Of a stretch of DNA of 64,000 nucleotides, positions 54,621 to 64,000 are shown in pieces. The stretch's first letter is position 1. The number at the start of each line of letters is the position of its first letter. The notes below the pieces were generated by a model that saw nothing but the letters and a program-made list of their open reading frames with translations, made no database searches and was not told the origin of the DNA. The stretch spans positions 186,001 to 250,000 of the forward strand of contig NZ_PGGO01000005.1 in assembly GCF_003010955.1 (NCBI RefSeq), given 5' to 3'. The position numbers were made by a program, and so were the translations under genes. Source of the stretch: Phyllobacterium brassicacearum (GTDB lineage Bacteria > Pseudomonadota > Alphaproteobacteria > Rhizobiales > Rhizobiaceae).

Positions 54621-55925
54621 TTAAGGTGTATGACTCCTGACCCCAACTTCCTCGGCGGCATCTTTCTGGGTAATCAATCGTGCGCTGCGGGCGCCGGTTA
54701 TCGAGATCCACAACCAGCTCAGGGCCACCGCCAACCGGTTGCGCAGCCCGATCAGGAAGTAGATGTGCGCGAGGCCCCAGAGCCACCAAGCCATATAGCC
54801 TTTGAGCTTGATCCAGCCGAAATCCGTGACTGCGGCCCGTTTGCCTATCGTCGCCAGATCGCCCGCGTGACGATATGTGAACGGTCTCGGCCTCTGATCC
54901 CCGGCAAGCCTCGCCTTGATTGTCTTGGCGATATGCACACCCTGCTGCTTCGCCGCCGGTGCGATGCCGGGCACCATGCCTTTGCCGCCATTGGCGACTG
55001 TCGCAGTATCGCCAATCACAAAAATTTCCGGGTGCCCGGGCGCCGTCAGATCCGCATTGACCATCACCCGCCCGGCGCGGTCCGCCGGTGCGTTCAGCCA
55101 TTTGGCTGCGGGCGACGCCTGCACGCCCGCTGCCCAGATAATGGTCTTGGCGCGCAGCGATTGGCCGCCAAATTCAACGCCGTCGGCATGACATTCCGTG
55201 ACGGGATTGCCGAGGTGGACGGTTACGCCAAGCTTTTCAAGAGCCTGCTTTGCATAGGCTGACATGTCTTCACTGAACGCCGACAACACCCGCGGCCCGC
55301 CCTCGATCAGGATGACCCGCGCTGTTGCCGGATCGATCACCCGGAAATCACCCTTAAGCGTATCGCGGGCCAGATCGGCGATCGTTCCGGCGACCTCAAC
55401 GCCCGTTGGACCACCGCCAATGATGACGAACGTCAGATATTCTCCGCGTCGCCCTGGATCTGGTTCACGCTCTGCCGCTTCGAAAGCAGTGAGTATACGC
55501 CGGCGGATTGTCGTCGCATCTTCCAGCGTCTTCAGACCCGGCGCATAGGGCTCCCAGTCGTCATGGCCAAAGTAGGCATGGCGGGCGCCCGTTGCCAACA
55601 CCAGCGTGTCATAGGGAATTGCCTCGCCATCCGCTGTTACCACGGTCCGGGCAGCCGTATCGACGCTTTCGACCGTACCCAGCAACGTTTTGACTTTCTT
55701 GTATTTGCGCAGAAGATGCCGGATCGGCCAGGCAATTTCCGATGTCGCCAGTGTCGATGTCGCCACCTGGTAGAGCAAGGGTTGGAAGAGATGGTGATTG
55801 CGCTGATCGATCAGGGTGATCGCGATGTCCGTGTTCCGAAGGTAGTTGACGGTCTCCAGTCCGCCAAAGCCCCCGCCAACGATGACCAAACGATGCTGCG
55901 GCGTTGCTGGCGTCTGGGTCGTCAT
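54621..55925 (-). CDS. Type II NADH:quinone oxidoreductase (NDH-2)
   Basis: A 434-residue peripheral membrane flavoprotein that passes electrons from NADH to quinone without pumping protons. FAD motif VIVGGGFGGLETVNYLRNT (residues 13-31), NADH motif VIIGGGPTGVEVAGTIADL near 160, and EIFVIGDTATV near 290. The C-terminal region (YMAWWLWGLAHIYFLIGLRN) is the membrane-attachment helix pair. The ATG at 55925 with GGAG 7 nt upstream is chosen over 55955. Confidence 0.92.
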   Translation of the reverse strand: MTTQTPATPQHRLVIVGGGFGGLETVNYLRNTDIAITLIDQRNHHLFQPLLYQVATSTLATSEIAWPIRHLLRKYKKVKTLLGTVESVDTAARTVVTADGEAIPYDTLVLATGARHAYFGHDDWEPYAPGLKTLEDATTIRRRILTAFEAAEREPDPGRRGEYLTFVIIGGGPTGVEVAGTIADLARDTLKGDFRVIDPATARVILIEGGPRVLSAFSEDMSAYAKQALEKLGVTVHLGNPVTECHADGVEFGGQSLRAKTIIWAAGVQASPAAKWLNAPADRAGRVMVNADLTAPGHPEIFVIGDTATVANGGKGMVPGIAPAAKQQGVHIAKTIKARLAGDQRPRPFTYRHAGDLATIGKRAAVTDFGWIKLKGYMAWWLWGLAHIYFLIGLRNRLAVALSWLWISITGARSARLITQKDAAEEVGVRSHTP

Positions 55926-55992
55926 GACATGGCTCCATTGCGCGAGGTGCGCCAATGTCTATCAGACCGTCTTTGCATCGACAATCGCACCC

Positions 55993-56862
55993 TCAACCTG
56001 CACTGGCACCCGTCAACCCTGCCCAGCGCCCCGGCGTTAGACCGAACGCTTTCTTGAATTGCCGGTTGAGATGGCTCTGGTCACTAAAGCCAGTCGCAGC
56101 AGCAATCTCGGCCAAGGGTTCGCGCGCTTTGATCATCTCGCGTGCGCGTTGCAGGCGGCGCATCAGCAGAAACCGGTGTGGACTTGTGGCATAGAGCGCC
56201 CTAAAATTTCGAGATAAAGCATAGCGATCAAGGCCACTTACGGCCTCAAGCTCATCTGATCTGACAAGGCGCAAGGCATGTTCTTCGAGATAATCGCGCG
56301 CCAACTCGGTCTGCCGTACTGCCAGGGCGCCCACTGACTTGACGTTCTGCCGTGCATGCCGGGCCAGTCCTTGCGTCAGCTGAGACACGACGTCGTCAAC
56401 AAGCAGTTCATCCAGTTCCTCATCCAGATTGCCAAGGGCGGCCGACAAGGTGGCTGTCATTGATTGGTCGGCAAATACCGGATCGTTGACGAATGGCAGC
56501 GAACCGGCGCGGCTTCCGAGCGCGCGCAGTGCAAGCGCCGGCTCCAGATAAAGCATGCGGTAGCGCAAGCCGTCATCCGTTCCTGCGCCGCCATCATGGA
56601 CCTCATCCGGATGAAGCACGATGATATTGCCCGGCAGACTGTAGCGCCGCTCACCGCGATACCAGAATGTCTGCACGCCGTGCAGGGTAATGCCGATCGC
56701 GTAAGTATCATGCCGGTGAAGATCATAGCCGTCGCCCGCGAAGCGTGCCTCAATCCTCTCCAATCCGGGATTGGAGGGCGCAGCCATAATCGCATCCTGC
56801 GCGGGCAACTCGCACAATCGTCCAAGACTGCGCGCGGACTCATCCCTTAGAACGTCTAGCAT
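55993..56862 (-). CDS. AraC-family transcriptional regulator
   Basis: A 289-residue regulator. The N-terminal cupin-like domain is visible as DGYDLHRHDTYAIGITLHGV and NIIVLHPDEVHDG. The C-terminal double HTH reads LARDYLEEHALRLVRSDELE and AREPLAEIAAATGFSDQSHL, then NRQFKKAFGLTPGRW, the typical end. It is divergent from the DUF2000 gene with 37 bp between starts, and this close pairing makes that gene its probable target. Confidence 0.9.
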   Translation of the reverse strand: MLDVLRDESARSLGRLCELPAQDAIMAAPSNPGLERIEARFAGDGYDLHRHDTYAIGITLHGVQTFWYRGERRYSLPGNIIVLHPDEVHDGGAGTDDGLRYRMLYLEPALALRALGSRAGSLPFVNDPVFADQSMTATLSAALGNLDEELDELLVDDVVSQLTQGLARHARQNVKSVGALAVRQTELARDYLEEHALRLVRSDELEAVSGLDRYALSRNFRALYATSPHRFLLMRRLQRAREMIKAREPLAEIAAATGFSDQSHLNRQFKKAFGLTPGRWAGLTGASAG

Positions 56863-56899
56863 AAGGTCAACTCTTCATGAACTTCGGAGAAATATATCG

Positions 56900-57307
56900 A
56901 TGTTCGATACTAAAATTGCAATCGTGTTGCGAGACGACCTCGCCTCCTGGCAGGCGCTGAATGTCACGGCTTTCCTGACCAGCGGCATTGTGGCCCAATC
57001 CCCAGAGGTAATCGGCGAGCCCTATCGCGATCGCGCCGGCAACGTCTACAATCCGCTTTCCATTCAACCGGTGATCGTATTGGCGGCAAATCAGCCAACG
57101 ATTTCAACAATCCATCGCCGTTCGCTCGAGCGGGACATAAGAACGTGTGTCTATGTCGAGGAGATGTTTGCCACCGGCCATGACGCGGCAAACCGCGCCG
57201 TCTTTGCGGAATTCACTCCGGATGATGCAAAGGTCGTCGGTATCGCCATGCGGGCGGAGAAAAAGCTGGTCGACAAGGTCACCAAAGGCGCGAGAATGCA
57301 TCCGTGA
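56900..57307 (+). CDS. DUF2000 family protein
   Basis: A 135-residue cytoplasmic protein of the DUF2000 family (peptidyl-tRNA-hydrolase-like fold). It begins MFDTKIAIVLRDDLASWQAL, followed by VTAFLTSGIVAQSP and YRDRAGNVYNPLSIQPVIVL, the family pattern. The ATG at 56900 has GGAG ten bases upstream; the open frame to 56771 runs through the AraC gene. Function unknown; the family often neighbours AraC regulators. Confidence 0.88.
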   Translation: MFDTKIAIVLRDDLASWQALNVTAFLTSGIVAQSPEVIGEPYRDRAGNVYNPLSIQPVIVLAANQPTISTIHRRSLERDIRTCVYVEEMFATGHDAANRAVFAEFTPDDAKVVGIAMRAEKKLVDKVTKGARMHP

Positions 57308-57317
57308 CGGGTGCACT

Positions 57318-57947
57318 TCAAGTACAGGCGCTCAGCGCATCAATGTCAGCGGACACGATGTGCTGCAGGTTGCTGCTGATCTTTTCGACTGGCCAGTCCC
57401 ACCAGGCCAACGCCTCGAGCTTACGTACGACATCCGGTTCGAAACGGCTTTTGATGTGCTTTGCAGGATTGCCGCCTACGATCGTATAGGGCAGGACATC
57501 GGCGGTGACGACGGCACGCGATGAAACGATGGCGCCATTGCCAATCCTGACGCCCGGCATGATCAACGCCTCATAGCCGATCCATACGTCATTGCCGATG
57601 ATTGTGTCGCCCTTGTACGGCAGTTCGCCGGGTTTCGGCATTACCTTTTCCCAGCCATTGCCGAAGATCTGAAAGGGATAGGTGGATATTCCGGAGAGCT
57701 TGTGGTTTGCACCATTCATGATGAAGCGCGCACCCTTGGCCAGGGCGCAAAACTTGCCAATGATCAGTTTGTCGCCGATGAACGGGAAGTGATAGAGGAC
57801 GTTACGTTCGAAATTCTCTGAATCCTCCGGGTCATCGTAATACGTATAGTCGCCGACAATGTTGGGGTTGGTGATCGTGTTCTTGATAAAGCACACCTGA
57901 GGAAACCCCTGCATGGGATGCTTGTTGTCGGGGCTGGGTCCGTTCAT
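57318..57947 (-). CDS. Hexapeptide-repeat O-acetyltransferase, Vat/CatB (xenobiotic acetyltransferase) family
   Basis: A 209-residue acetyl-CoA-dependent transferase with a left-handed beta-helix. VLYHFPFIGDKLIIGKFCAL and GARFIMNGANHKLSGISTYP carry the catalytic His of the Vat/CatB family; GDTIIGNDVWIGYEALIMPG is the typical hexapeptide stretch and VGGNPAKHIKSRF the C-terminal loop. Relatives modify streptogramin or chloramphenicol, but many chromosomal members have no demonstrated resistance role, so the substrate is unknown. It converges with DUF2000 (10 bp between stops). Confidence 0.88.
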   Translation of the reverse strand: MNGPSPDNKHPMQGFPQVCFIKNTITNPNIVGDYTYYDDPEDSENFERNVLYHFPFIGDKLIIGKFCALAKGARFIMNGANHKLSGISTYPFQIFGNGWEKVMPKPGELPYKGDTIIGNDVWIGYEALIMPGVRIGNGAIVSSRAVVTADVLPYTIVGGNPAKHIKSRFEPDVVRKLEALAWWDWPVEKISSNLQHIVSADIDALSACT

Positions 57948-58027
57948 GGGAACTCCGGAATTGGTGTCGAGATGGGTGGGTCATCCTCGCGCAGTACATG
58001 GCGAAATCTTGACGCCGCTCTCGCCGC

Positions 58028-58474
58028 TCATATGAACTGCCAGCCTCGCGCCAGCATGAAGACCACGAGATATCGCATGGTCTTTGCGATTGTCACGAGG
58101 ACGAGGAAGCTCGGCAAGGGTTCCCGGAGGACACCGGCAACCACCGTGAGTGGATCGCCGACGATCGGGGCCCAGCTCAACAGAAGCGTCCACCGGCCAT
58201 AACGATGATACCAGGACGCAGCACGATCGAGTTGCGCATGGCTGGCGGGAAACCATTTGCGGTCGCGAAACCTGTCAATTGCCCGGCCGAGCAGCCAGTT
58301 GACCACGGAACCAAGCACGTTGCCGACACTGGCCACGGCGATCAGCGCTACCGGTGAATACGAATTGCTGAGAAGAAGTCCTGCAAGCGCCGCTTCGGAT
58401 TGCATCGGAAATACGGTCGCCGCAGCGAAGGCGATTGCGAAAAGCCCTGCATAAACGCCCAGATCACTGATCAT
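58028..58474 (-). CDS. YqaA-family membrane protein (SNARE-associated/DedA-like)
   Basis: A 148-residue inner-membrane protein. LFAIAFAAATVFPMQSEAAL and SVGNVLGSVVNWLLGRAIDR at the N-terminal half, and WTLLLSWAPIVGDPLTVVAG (the re-entrant loop region) are typical of YqaA, a short relative of DedA. DedA proteins include undecaprenyl-phosphate transporters, but YqaA function is unproven. It lies between the acetyltransferase and ssb on the same strand. Confidence 0.88.
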   Translation of the reverse strand: MISDLGVYAGLFAIAFAAATVFPMQSEAALAGLLLSNSYSPVALIAVASVGNVLGSVVNWLLGRAIDRFRDRKWFPASHAQLDRAASWYHRYGRWTLLLSWAPIVGDPLTVVAGVLREPLPSFLVLVTIAKTMRYLVVFMLARGWQFI

Positions 58475-58520
58475 GACTGGGCGTTGATGGCGTTCATTTG
58501 ATGTTTATTGCATCGATATC

Positions 58521-59039
58521 TCAGAACGGGATCTCATCGTCGAGATCGCGTGAGAAATTTCCGCCCGCACCGGACGAACTGCTAGACGATGCGCTGGAGC
58601 GACCGAAATCCGAACCGTAATCATTGTCGGATACCTGCCCGCGGCCGGAACTGTTGTCGAAGGAGCGGCCGCCGCCAGCATTTTCGCCGCGTGAATCGAG
58701 CATCTGCAATTCGCCGCGGAACTTCTGCAACACGACCTCCGTCGTATAGCGGTCATTGCCGGTCTGATCCTGCCACTTGCGGGTCTGCAGCGCACCTTCG
58801 AGATAGACCTTCATGCCTTTCTTCAGGTACTGCTCGGCGACCTTCGCAAGGTTGTCATTGAAAATGACGACGCTGTGCCACTCGGTCTTCTCCTTGCGCT
58901 CGCCGCTGTTCTTGTCACGCCAGCTTTCCGACGTGGCGATACGAAGGTTGACGACCGGGTCGCCTGAACCCAACCGCCGGATTTCCGGGTCAGCGCCAAG
59001 ATTTCCTACCAAAATGACCTTGTTGACACTGCCTGCCAT
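58521..59039 (-). CDS. ssb: Single-stranded DNA-binding protein
   Basis: A 172-residue SSB. The OB-fold occupies about 1-112 ([20 protein letters not shown] at the start, [19 protein letters not shown] later), then a Gly/Ser-rich linker, and the terminal DLDDEIPF acidic tip that binds partner proteins. The ATG at 59039 has GGAG eight bases upstream; the in-frame extension to 59096 is rejected. It is divergent from uvrA, sharing a region with a LexA box. Confidence 0.97.
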   Translation of the reverse strand: MAGSVNKVILVGNLGADPEIRRLGSGDPVVNLRIATSESWRDKNSGERKEKTEWHSVVIFNDNLAKVAEQYLKKGMKVYLEGALQTRKWQDQTGNDRYTTEVVLQKFRGELQMLDSRGENAGGGRSFDNSSGRGQVSDNDYGSDFGRSSASSSSSSGAGGNFSRDLDDEIPF

Positions 59040-59479
59040 GACCTGAACTCCATAAATTCCGCTTTTAAAATTTGCGCCATCATACAGAAGCCGCATTCAA
59101 GGCGGGCAACTGATTACCGCTATCCACAATATACAGTCCCGGGTCACGCCCGCTTCGCTGGCCGTTGAATTCCTCCTGCCAGATTTGTCAGGAGACATTC
59201 AACACTTCCAATGCCGCCGGGAACCACAAGGCACCTGGTTTTTTACTGCCAACGCTCGAACAAGACTGCTTTCATACCCTGTCAGCGCTATGTCAGTAGA
59301 GCATCCACAATTTGTTCTTTTTTTGTTCTATCACTTGCTCTAACAATGTCAACATGGCTATGTTGATTCCAACAGGGTTTGACCTCGCAAATTGGAAGAG
59401 GCTTTCTAAATATAGATAAGCCTCTCGCCGAGGGCCATAACTCCTTCCAAATAGCGCGCCCTCTCAAAGGCAAACACAC
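59040..59479. other. Intergenic region between divergent ssb and uvrA
   Basis: No gene seen in 440 bp. It carries the LexA box at 59314-59328 and must contain both promoters. An AT-rich stretch lies at 59300-59420. Nothing else recognised in the left 250 bp. Confidence 0.6.
59314..59328 (+). promoter_or_regulatory. LexA (SOS) box, alphaproteobacterial type
   Basis: GTTC, seven T, GTTC: an exact match to the GTTC-N7-GTTC direct repeat used by alphaproteobacterial LexA. It lies about 150 bp upstream of uvrA and 275 bp from ssb, genes that are SOS-controlled in many relatives. Confidence 0.85.
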
Positions 59480-62401
59480 ATGAGCGATCAGAAATACATT
59501 TCCATTCGCGGCGCCCGCGAACACAATTTGAAGAACATTGATCTCGATCTGCCGCGCGACAAGTTGATTGTCATGACCGGCCTTTCGGGTTCGGGTAAGT
59601 CGTCGCTCGCATTCGACACGATCTATGCCGAGGGGCAGAGGCGTTATGTCGAGAGCCTGTCCGCCTATGCGCGGCAATTTCTCGAGATGATGCAGAAGCC
59701 GGACGTCGACCAGATCGACGGCCTGTCGCCAGCAATTTCCATTGAGCAGAAGACAACCAGCCGCAATCCCCGGTCGACTGTCGGTACTGTCACGGAAATC
59801 TACGACTATCTGCGCCTGCTCTATGCGCGCGTCGGCATCCCCTATTCGCCGGCAACCGGTCTGCCGATCGAAAGCCAGACCGTCAGCCAGATGGTCGATC
59901 GTGTTCTAGCATTGGACGAAGGCACCCGCCTTTTCATTCTTGCGCCGATCGTGCGCGGCCGTAAGGGTGAGTACCGCAAGGAACTGGCCGACCTGCAGAA
60001 GCGCGGCTTCCAGCGCGTCAAGGTCGATGGCACATTCTATGAGATTGCCGACGTTCCAGCGCTCGACAAGAAATACAAGCACGACATTGACGTCGTGGTC
60101 GACCGCATCGTGGTCCGTTCTGATATAGCAGCGCGCCTGGCGGACAGTCTGGAAACTTCGCTGAAGCTCGCGGAGGGCATCGCTGTCGCAGAATTCGCCG
60201 ACAAGCCGCTTCCGGCCGACGAAACGGCCAGCGAATCCGCCAACAAATCCAAGAATGACACTCATGAACGTGTGATGTTTTCGGAGAAGTTCGCCTGCCC
60301 TGTTTCCGGATTCACGATATCTGAAATCGAGCCGCGATTGTTCTCCTTCAACAATCCCTTCGGTGCCTGCCCGACCTGCGACGGCCTCGGCACCCAGAAG
60401 GCCATCGATCCGACAATGATCGTGCCCGACGAAAGCCTGACGCTGAAGAACGGTGCCATCGCGCCCTGGTCGAAGTCGAGTTCGCCATACTACCACCAGA
60501 CGCTGGAAGCGCTCGGCTCCGCCTACGGCTTCAAGGTCGGCGACCGCTGGCGTGATTTGAGCGAGGATGCCCAGCAAGCGGTTCTCTACGGAACAGGTAG
60601 CCGTGAGATCCAATTCGCCTATGATGACGGCCTGCGTTCCTACCGCACGACCAAGCCGTTCGAGGGCGTCATCCCCAATCTCGAACGCCGCTGGAAGGAA
60701 ACGGACTCCGCCTGGTCGCGTGAAGAGATTGAACGTTTCATGTCCGGCACGCCCTGCCCCGCCTGCAATGGCTACCGGTTAAAGCCAGAGGCGCTGGCGG
60801 TGAAGATCGGCGGCCTGCATATCGGCCAGATCACCGAAAAATCCATCCGTCATGCCGATGCCTGGTTCCGCGACATCGACAAGACATTTAACGAAAAGCA
60901 GAGCGAGATTGCCGCGCGGATTCTCAAGGAAATCCGCGAGCGCCTGCGCTTCCTCAACGATGTCGGCCTCGACTACCTGGCACTGTCGCGCAATTCCGGC
61001 ACGCTGTCCGGCGGCGAAAGCCAGCGTATCCGCCTTGCCTCGCAGATCGGCTCAGGCCTGACCGGCGTGCTTTATGTGCTGGACGAGCCGTCCATCGGCC
61101 TGCATCAGCGCGACAATGAGCAATTGCTCAAGACACTTCGCCATCTGCGCGACCTTGGCAACACTGTCATCGTGGTTGAACATGATGAGGATGCAATCCT
61201 CACAGCGGATTACGTCGTGGATATCGGCCCGGCCGCCGGCATTCACGGCGGCGAGATCATAGCGCAAGGTTCACCCGCCGACATCATGGCCAGCCCGAAC
61301 TCGCTCACGGGCCAATATCTGTCAGGACAGGTCGAAGTGGCCGTACCCTCCGAGCGGCGCAAGACAACGAAGAAGCGCATCAAGATCGTTGGTGCTCGCG
61401 GCAACAATCTGAAAAACGTCTCGGCCGAGATTCCGCTCGGCACGTTTACCGCTGTCACCGGTGTTTCCGGCGGCGGCAAGTCGACATTCCTGATCGAGAC
61501 TTTGTTCAAGGCGGCATCGCGCCGTATCATGGGCTCGCGGGAACATCCGGCAGATCATGACCGCATTGAAGGGCTGGAGTTTCTCGACAAGGTCATCGAT
61601 ATCGACCAGTCGCCGATTGGACGCACGCCCCGCTCGAACCCCGCAACCTATACGGGAGCCTTCACGCCAATCCGCGATTGGTTTGCCGGGCTTCCGGAGG
61701 CAAAGGCCCGCGGCTATCAACCCGGCCGCTTCTCCTTCAATGTCAAAGGTGGACGCTGTGAAGCGTGCCAGGGCGATGGTGTGATCAAGATCGAGATGCA
61801 CTTCCTGCCGGACGTCTACGTCACCTGCGATGTTTGCCATGGCAAGCGCTACAATCGCGAGACGCTGGAAGTGTTGTTCAAGGGCAAATCGATCGCTGAT
61901 GTGCTCGACATGACTGTGGAGGAAGGTGCGGAGTTTTTCGCCGCGGTCCCGGCCGTGCGCGACAAGCTGCAGACGCTGGCCAAGGTTGGGCTCGGCTACA
62001 TTCACGTCGGCCAGCAGGCCAATACCCTGTCGGGCGGCGAGGCACAGCGCATCAAGCTCGCCAAGGAATTGTCACGCAAGGCCACGGGCCGCACCCTCTA
62101 CATCCTCGATGAACCGACGACGGGCCTACATTTCCACGATGTGGCAAAGCTGCTCGAAGTGCTGCATGAGCTTGTTGATCAGGGCAATACAGTCGTGGTT
62201 ATCGAGCACAATCTCGAAGTCATCAAGACGGCTGACTGGGTCATTGATCTTGGACCGCATGGTGGTGATGGCGGCGGCGAGATCGTGGCAGTCGGCAGGC
62301 CGGAAGACATTGTCGAGGTCGACCGTTCCTACACGGGCCAGTTCCTCAAGGAATTGCTTCGCCGGCGTCCTGGACACAAGGCGCAGGCGGCGGCAGAATG
62401 A
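59480..62401 (+). CDS. uvrA: UvrABC excinuclease subunit A
   Basis: A 973-residue damage-recognition ATPase of nucleotide excision repair. Two ABC ATPase modules: Walker [15 protein letters not shown] (about residue 32) and [15 protein letters not shown] (about 662), signatures [18 protein letters not shown] and [16 protein letters not shown]. Zinc-binding cysteine pairs are seen as CPVSG...CPTC and CEACQGDG...CDVC. Full length. It is SOS-linked by the upstream LexA box; a hairpin and repeat copy 3 follow it. Confidence 0.98.
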   Translation: MSDQKYISIRGAREHNLKNIDLDLPRDKLIVMTGLSGSGKSSLAFDTIYAEGQRRYVESLSAYARQFLEMMQKPDVDQIDGLSPAISIEQKTTSRNPRSTVGTVTEIYDYLRLLYARVGIPYSPATGLPIESQTVSQMVDRVLALDEGTRLFILAPIVRGRKGEYRKELADLQKRGFQRVKVDGTFYEIADVPALDKKYKHDIDVVVDRIVVRSDIAARLADSLETSLKLAEGIAVAEFADKPLPADETASESANKSKNDTHERVMFSEKFACPVSGFTISEIEPRLFSFNNPFGACPTCDGLGTQKAIDPTMIVPDESLTLKNGAIAPWSKSSSPYYHQTLEALGSAYGFKVGDRWRDLSEDAQQAVLYGTGSREIQFAYDDGLRSYRTTKPFEGVIPNLERRWKETDSAWSREEIERFMSGTPCPACNGYRLKPEALAVKIGGLHIGQITEKSIRHADAWFRDIDKTFNEKQSEIAARILKEIRERLRFLNDVGLDYLALSRNSGTLSGGESQRIRLASQIGSGLTGVLYVLDEPSIGLHQRDNEQLLKTLRHLRDLGNTVIVVEHDEDAILTADYVVDIGPAAGIHGGEIIAQGSPADIMASPNSLTGQYLSGQVEVAVPSERRKTTKKRIKIVGARGNNLKNVSAEIPLGTFTAVTGVSGGGKSTFLIETLFKAASRRIMGSREHPADHDRIEGLEFLDKVIDIDQSPIGRTPRSNPATYTGAFTPIRDWFAGLPEAKARGYQPGRFSFNVKGGRCEACQGDGVIKIEMHFLPDVYVTCDVCHGKRYNRETLEVLFKGKSIADVLDMTVEEGAEFFAAVPAVRDKLQTLAKVGLGYIHVGQQANTLSGGEAQRIKLAKELSRKATGRTLYILDEPTTGLHFHDVAKLLEVLHELVDQGNTVVVIEHNLEVIKTADWVIDLGPHGGDGGGEIVAVGRPEDIVEVDRSYTGQFLKELLRRRPGHKAQAAAE

Positions 62402-62408
62402 CCTGAAA

Positions 62409-62431
62409 GCTCGCCTTCTGGCGGGCCTTTT
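62409..62431 (+). terminator. Terminator after uvrA
   Basis: Stem GCTCGCC/GGCGGGC (one G-T pair) with TTCT loop, followed by CTTTTCT. It begins 8 bp after the stop. Confidence 0.65.
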
Positions 62432-62441
62432 CTATCTGGAG

Positions 62442-62485
62442 CAGTTCCAGGAAAAGTGGGAACCGGTTTTCCGCCCGGAATTGCG
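62442..62485 (+). repeat. 44-bp palindromic intergenic repeat, copy 3
   Basis: Contains AGTTCCAGGAAAAGTG, GGAACCGGTTTTCC and CGGAATTGCGC. It matches copy 1 in orientation and differs from copies 1 and 2 at only a few positions. It lies between the uvrA terminator and the DUF72 gene. Confidence 0.85.
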
Positions 62486-62511
62486 CTAGACGAGCGGAGG
62501 GAGGAATCCGA

Positions 62512-63318
62512 ATGAATGGCAGCGGAACTATAAGGACCGGTATTGGCGGCTGGATTTTTGAACCCTGGCGCGGAACCTTCTACCCGGAGGGCCTGTCCAA
62601 GACCAGGGAGCTGGAATATGCCGGCCAGCATCTCCAGACGATTGAGATCAACAGTACCTACTATGGCACCCAGAAACCGGCGACCTTTGCCAAGTGGGCT
62701 TCCCAGGTTCCGAACGGCTTCATTTTTTCGGTCAAGGGCAACCGCTTCGTCACGAATCGCCGCGTTCTTGCCGAAGCCGCTGACTCGATCCAGTATTTCG
62801 TGAAGTCCGGAATTGTCGAACTCGGCGACCGCCTGGGGCCGGTGGTCTGGCAGTTCGCCCCGACCAAGAAATTCGACGCCGATGACTTCGGGGCCTTTCT
62901 CGACCTCCTGCCGAAGAAGGAGGCCGGCATTGGTTTGCGTCACGCCGTCGAGGTCCGTAATCCCTCGTTCATCGATCCGAACTTCATCGCATTAGCCAAC
63001 AAGAACGGCGTCGCAGTCGTCTATGCCGAGCATTTCGAATATCCGGAAATCGCCGACGTCACTGCCGATTTTGTCTATGCGCGCCTGCAAAAGGGCGATG
63101 ATGCCATCGAAACGGCCTATCCGGCAGAAGCGCTCGACAAATGGGCAGAGCGCACCAAAGTTTGGGCACAGGGCGGCATACCGGAAGATCTGCCGCTGGC
63201 GGATCCCGGTCAGCACCCGGAGAAACGCCCGCGCGACGTTTTCGTGTATTTTATCCATGAAGGCAAAGTGCGCGCGCCGCAGGCAGCTCAGGCGCTGAAA
63301 GAGCGTCTTACCACATAA
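62512..63318 (+). CDS. DUF72 family protein (YecE-like)
   Basis: A 268-residue cytoplasmic protein with a TIM-barrel fold. TGIGGWIFEPWRGTFYPEGL near the N-terminus, TIEINSTYYGTQKPATFAKW and RHAVEVRNPSFIDP are DUF72 hallmarks, and FVYFIHEGKVRAPQAAQALK is the usual end. Biochemical function is unknown. It starts 27 bp after repeat copy 3 and may be transcribed separately from uvrA. Confidence 0.9.
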   Translation: MNGSGTIRTGIGGWIFEPWRGTFYPEGLSKTRELEYAGQHLQTIEINSTYYGTQKPATFAKWASQVPNGFIFSVKGNRFVTNRRVLAEAADSIQYFVKSGIVELGDRLGPVVWQFAPTKKFDADDFGAFLDLLPKKEAGIGLRHAVEVRNPSFIDPNFIALANKNGVAVVYAEHFEYPEIADVTADFVYARLQKGDDAIETAYPAEALDKWAERTKVWAQGGIPEDLPLADPGQHPEKRPRDVFVYFIHEGKVRAPQAAQALKERLTT

Positions 63319-63342
63319 CGCGGGCGCTGGGCACATTGCGAA

Positions 63343-63359
63343 TGCCTATTGTATGTGCA
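63343..63359. promoter_or_regulatory. Possible NtrC binding half-site pair (TGC-N11-GCA)
   Basis: TGC, 11 bases, GCA, the spacing of NtrC sites; it lies about 140 bp upstream of the sigma-54 promoter of glnB. The inner bases (CCTATTGTATGTG region) fit the consensus only partly. Confidence 0.35.
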
Positions 63360-63495
63360 TTTTGCCTATCTTTTGCGCATCGCGGTTAGGCATTCGTGCG
63401 CTTCTGCGATGAATTATGCGCCAGCATTCCAGGAAACTCCTTGTTGTCGGCAGGCAAAATCGATTCCCAGGAATTATTTGTTCCAGATCCGCTAG

Positions 63496-63512
63496 TTGGC
63501 ATGCTTCCTGCT
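63496..63512 (+). promoter_or_regulatory. Sigma-54 (-24/-12) promoter of glnB-glnA
   Basis: TTGGCAT-GCTTC-CTGCT: GG and GC lie exactly 10 bases apart, matching TGGCAC-N5-TTGC with two mismatches. It ends 57 bp before the glnB start, consistent with nitrogen control through NtrC. Confidence 0.7.
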
Positions 63513-63554
63513 TTTCCTGTGACAAGCGGACAAGAGGTCCGTTTCTATGCTTAG

Positions 63555-63908
<354 letters not shown>

Positions 63909-63984
63909 TCCCCAATACCCACCCATCCGCTGGCACGTTCGAGCCGGCAGCACCAATCATCGTCGCTGAACAAGGAAAATTGAC

Positions 63985-64000
63985 ATGACGACCGCCAAAG
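63985..64000 (+). CDS. glnA: Glutamine synthetase, first codons only
   Basis: Only MTTAK is visible before the window ends. This is the usual N-terminus of rhizobial GlnA (MTTAKDVLK or close), and position after glnB with AAGGAAAA upstream supports it. The rest of the gene lies outside the window. Confidence 0.7.

Overview
The window is chromosomal DNA of an alphaproteobacterium of the order Hyphomicrobiales (Rhizobiales). The evidence is a phosphatidylcholine synthase, an Omp2b/RopA-type porin, an IalB-family protein, a glnB-glnA pair with a sigma-54 promoter, a GTTC-N7-GTTC LexA box, a Mur-type box in front of mntH, and the typical queA-tgt and recG/sdhE/mfd neighbourhoods. A genus cannot be fixed from sequence reading alone; Phyllobacterium, Mesorhizobium or Brucella/Ochrobactrum relatives fit. 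No phage, insertion sequence, CRISPR array or rRNA was seen. One tRNA (Lys, UUU) is present.

Layout. 1-4.4 kb: a nucleoside-type (BMP/PnrA family) ABC importer operon on the minus strand, its binding protein cut by the window edge. 4.5-10 kb: a quinone oxidoreductase overlapping pcs, a divergent FAD monooxygenase, mntH with a Mur-like operator, and an AEC permease. 10-13.3 kb: hspQ, an IalB-like protein, a YejA-like peptide-binding protein. 13.3-24.3 kb: housekeeping (DsbA/FrnE, mfd, sdhE, recG, glmS, glmU, ccdA). 24.5-28.6 kb: tRNA-Lys, a small membrane protein, a frameshifted DUF1254 gene, a lipid kinase and a DUF2270 protein.

28.6-36.1 kb is the most unusual part. Seven genes (one of them only 36 codons) all on the minus strand form a type I secretion locus: two aspartate-rich proteins, an ABC exporter without a peptidase domain, a membrane-fusion protein with a long N-terminal extension, a 36-codon ORF, a third aspartate-rich repeat protein and a LuxR-type regulator whose receiver domain has lost its phosphorylation aspartate. 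The three acidic proteins have alternating Asp-X repeats (about 45 percent Asp in one), no cysteine, no RTX nonapeptides and no signal peptide, and each ends in Asp plus a short hydrophobic tail, as C-terminal type I secretion signals do. I recognise no described family for them; this is my candidate for an undescribed secreted-protein system.

36-41 kb: a porin whose expected ATG reads ATA, an OmpR/EnvZ-like two-component pair, and three small envelope or stress proteins. 41-46 kb: an RND efflux pump with a divergent TetR repressor and a perfect dyad operator. 46-53 kb: tgt, queA, two cyclophilins, coaD and gyrA; the Tgt lacks three of its four zinc ligands. 53-59 kb: MarC, a small secreted protein, NDH-2, an AraC regulator divergent from a DUF2000 gene, a hexapeptide acetyltransferase and a YqaA protein. 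59-64 kb: ssb and uvrA diverging across a LexA box, a DUF72 gene, then glnB and the first codons of glnA.

A 44-bp palindromic repeat occurs three times, each time directly after a gene (13.27, 20.07 and 62.44 kb).
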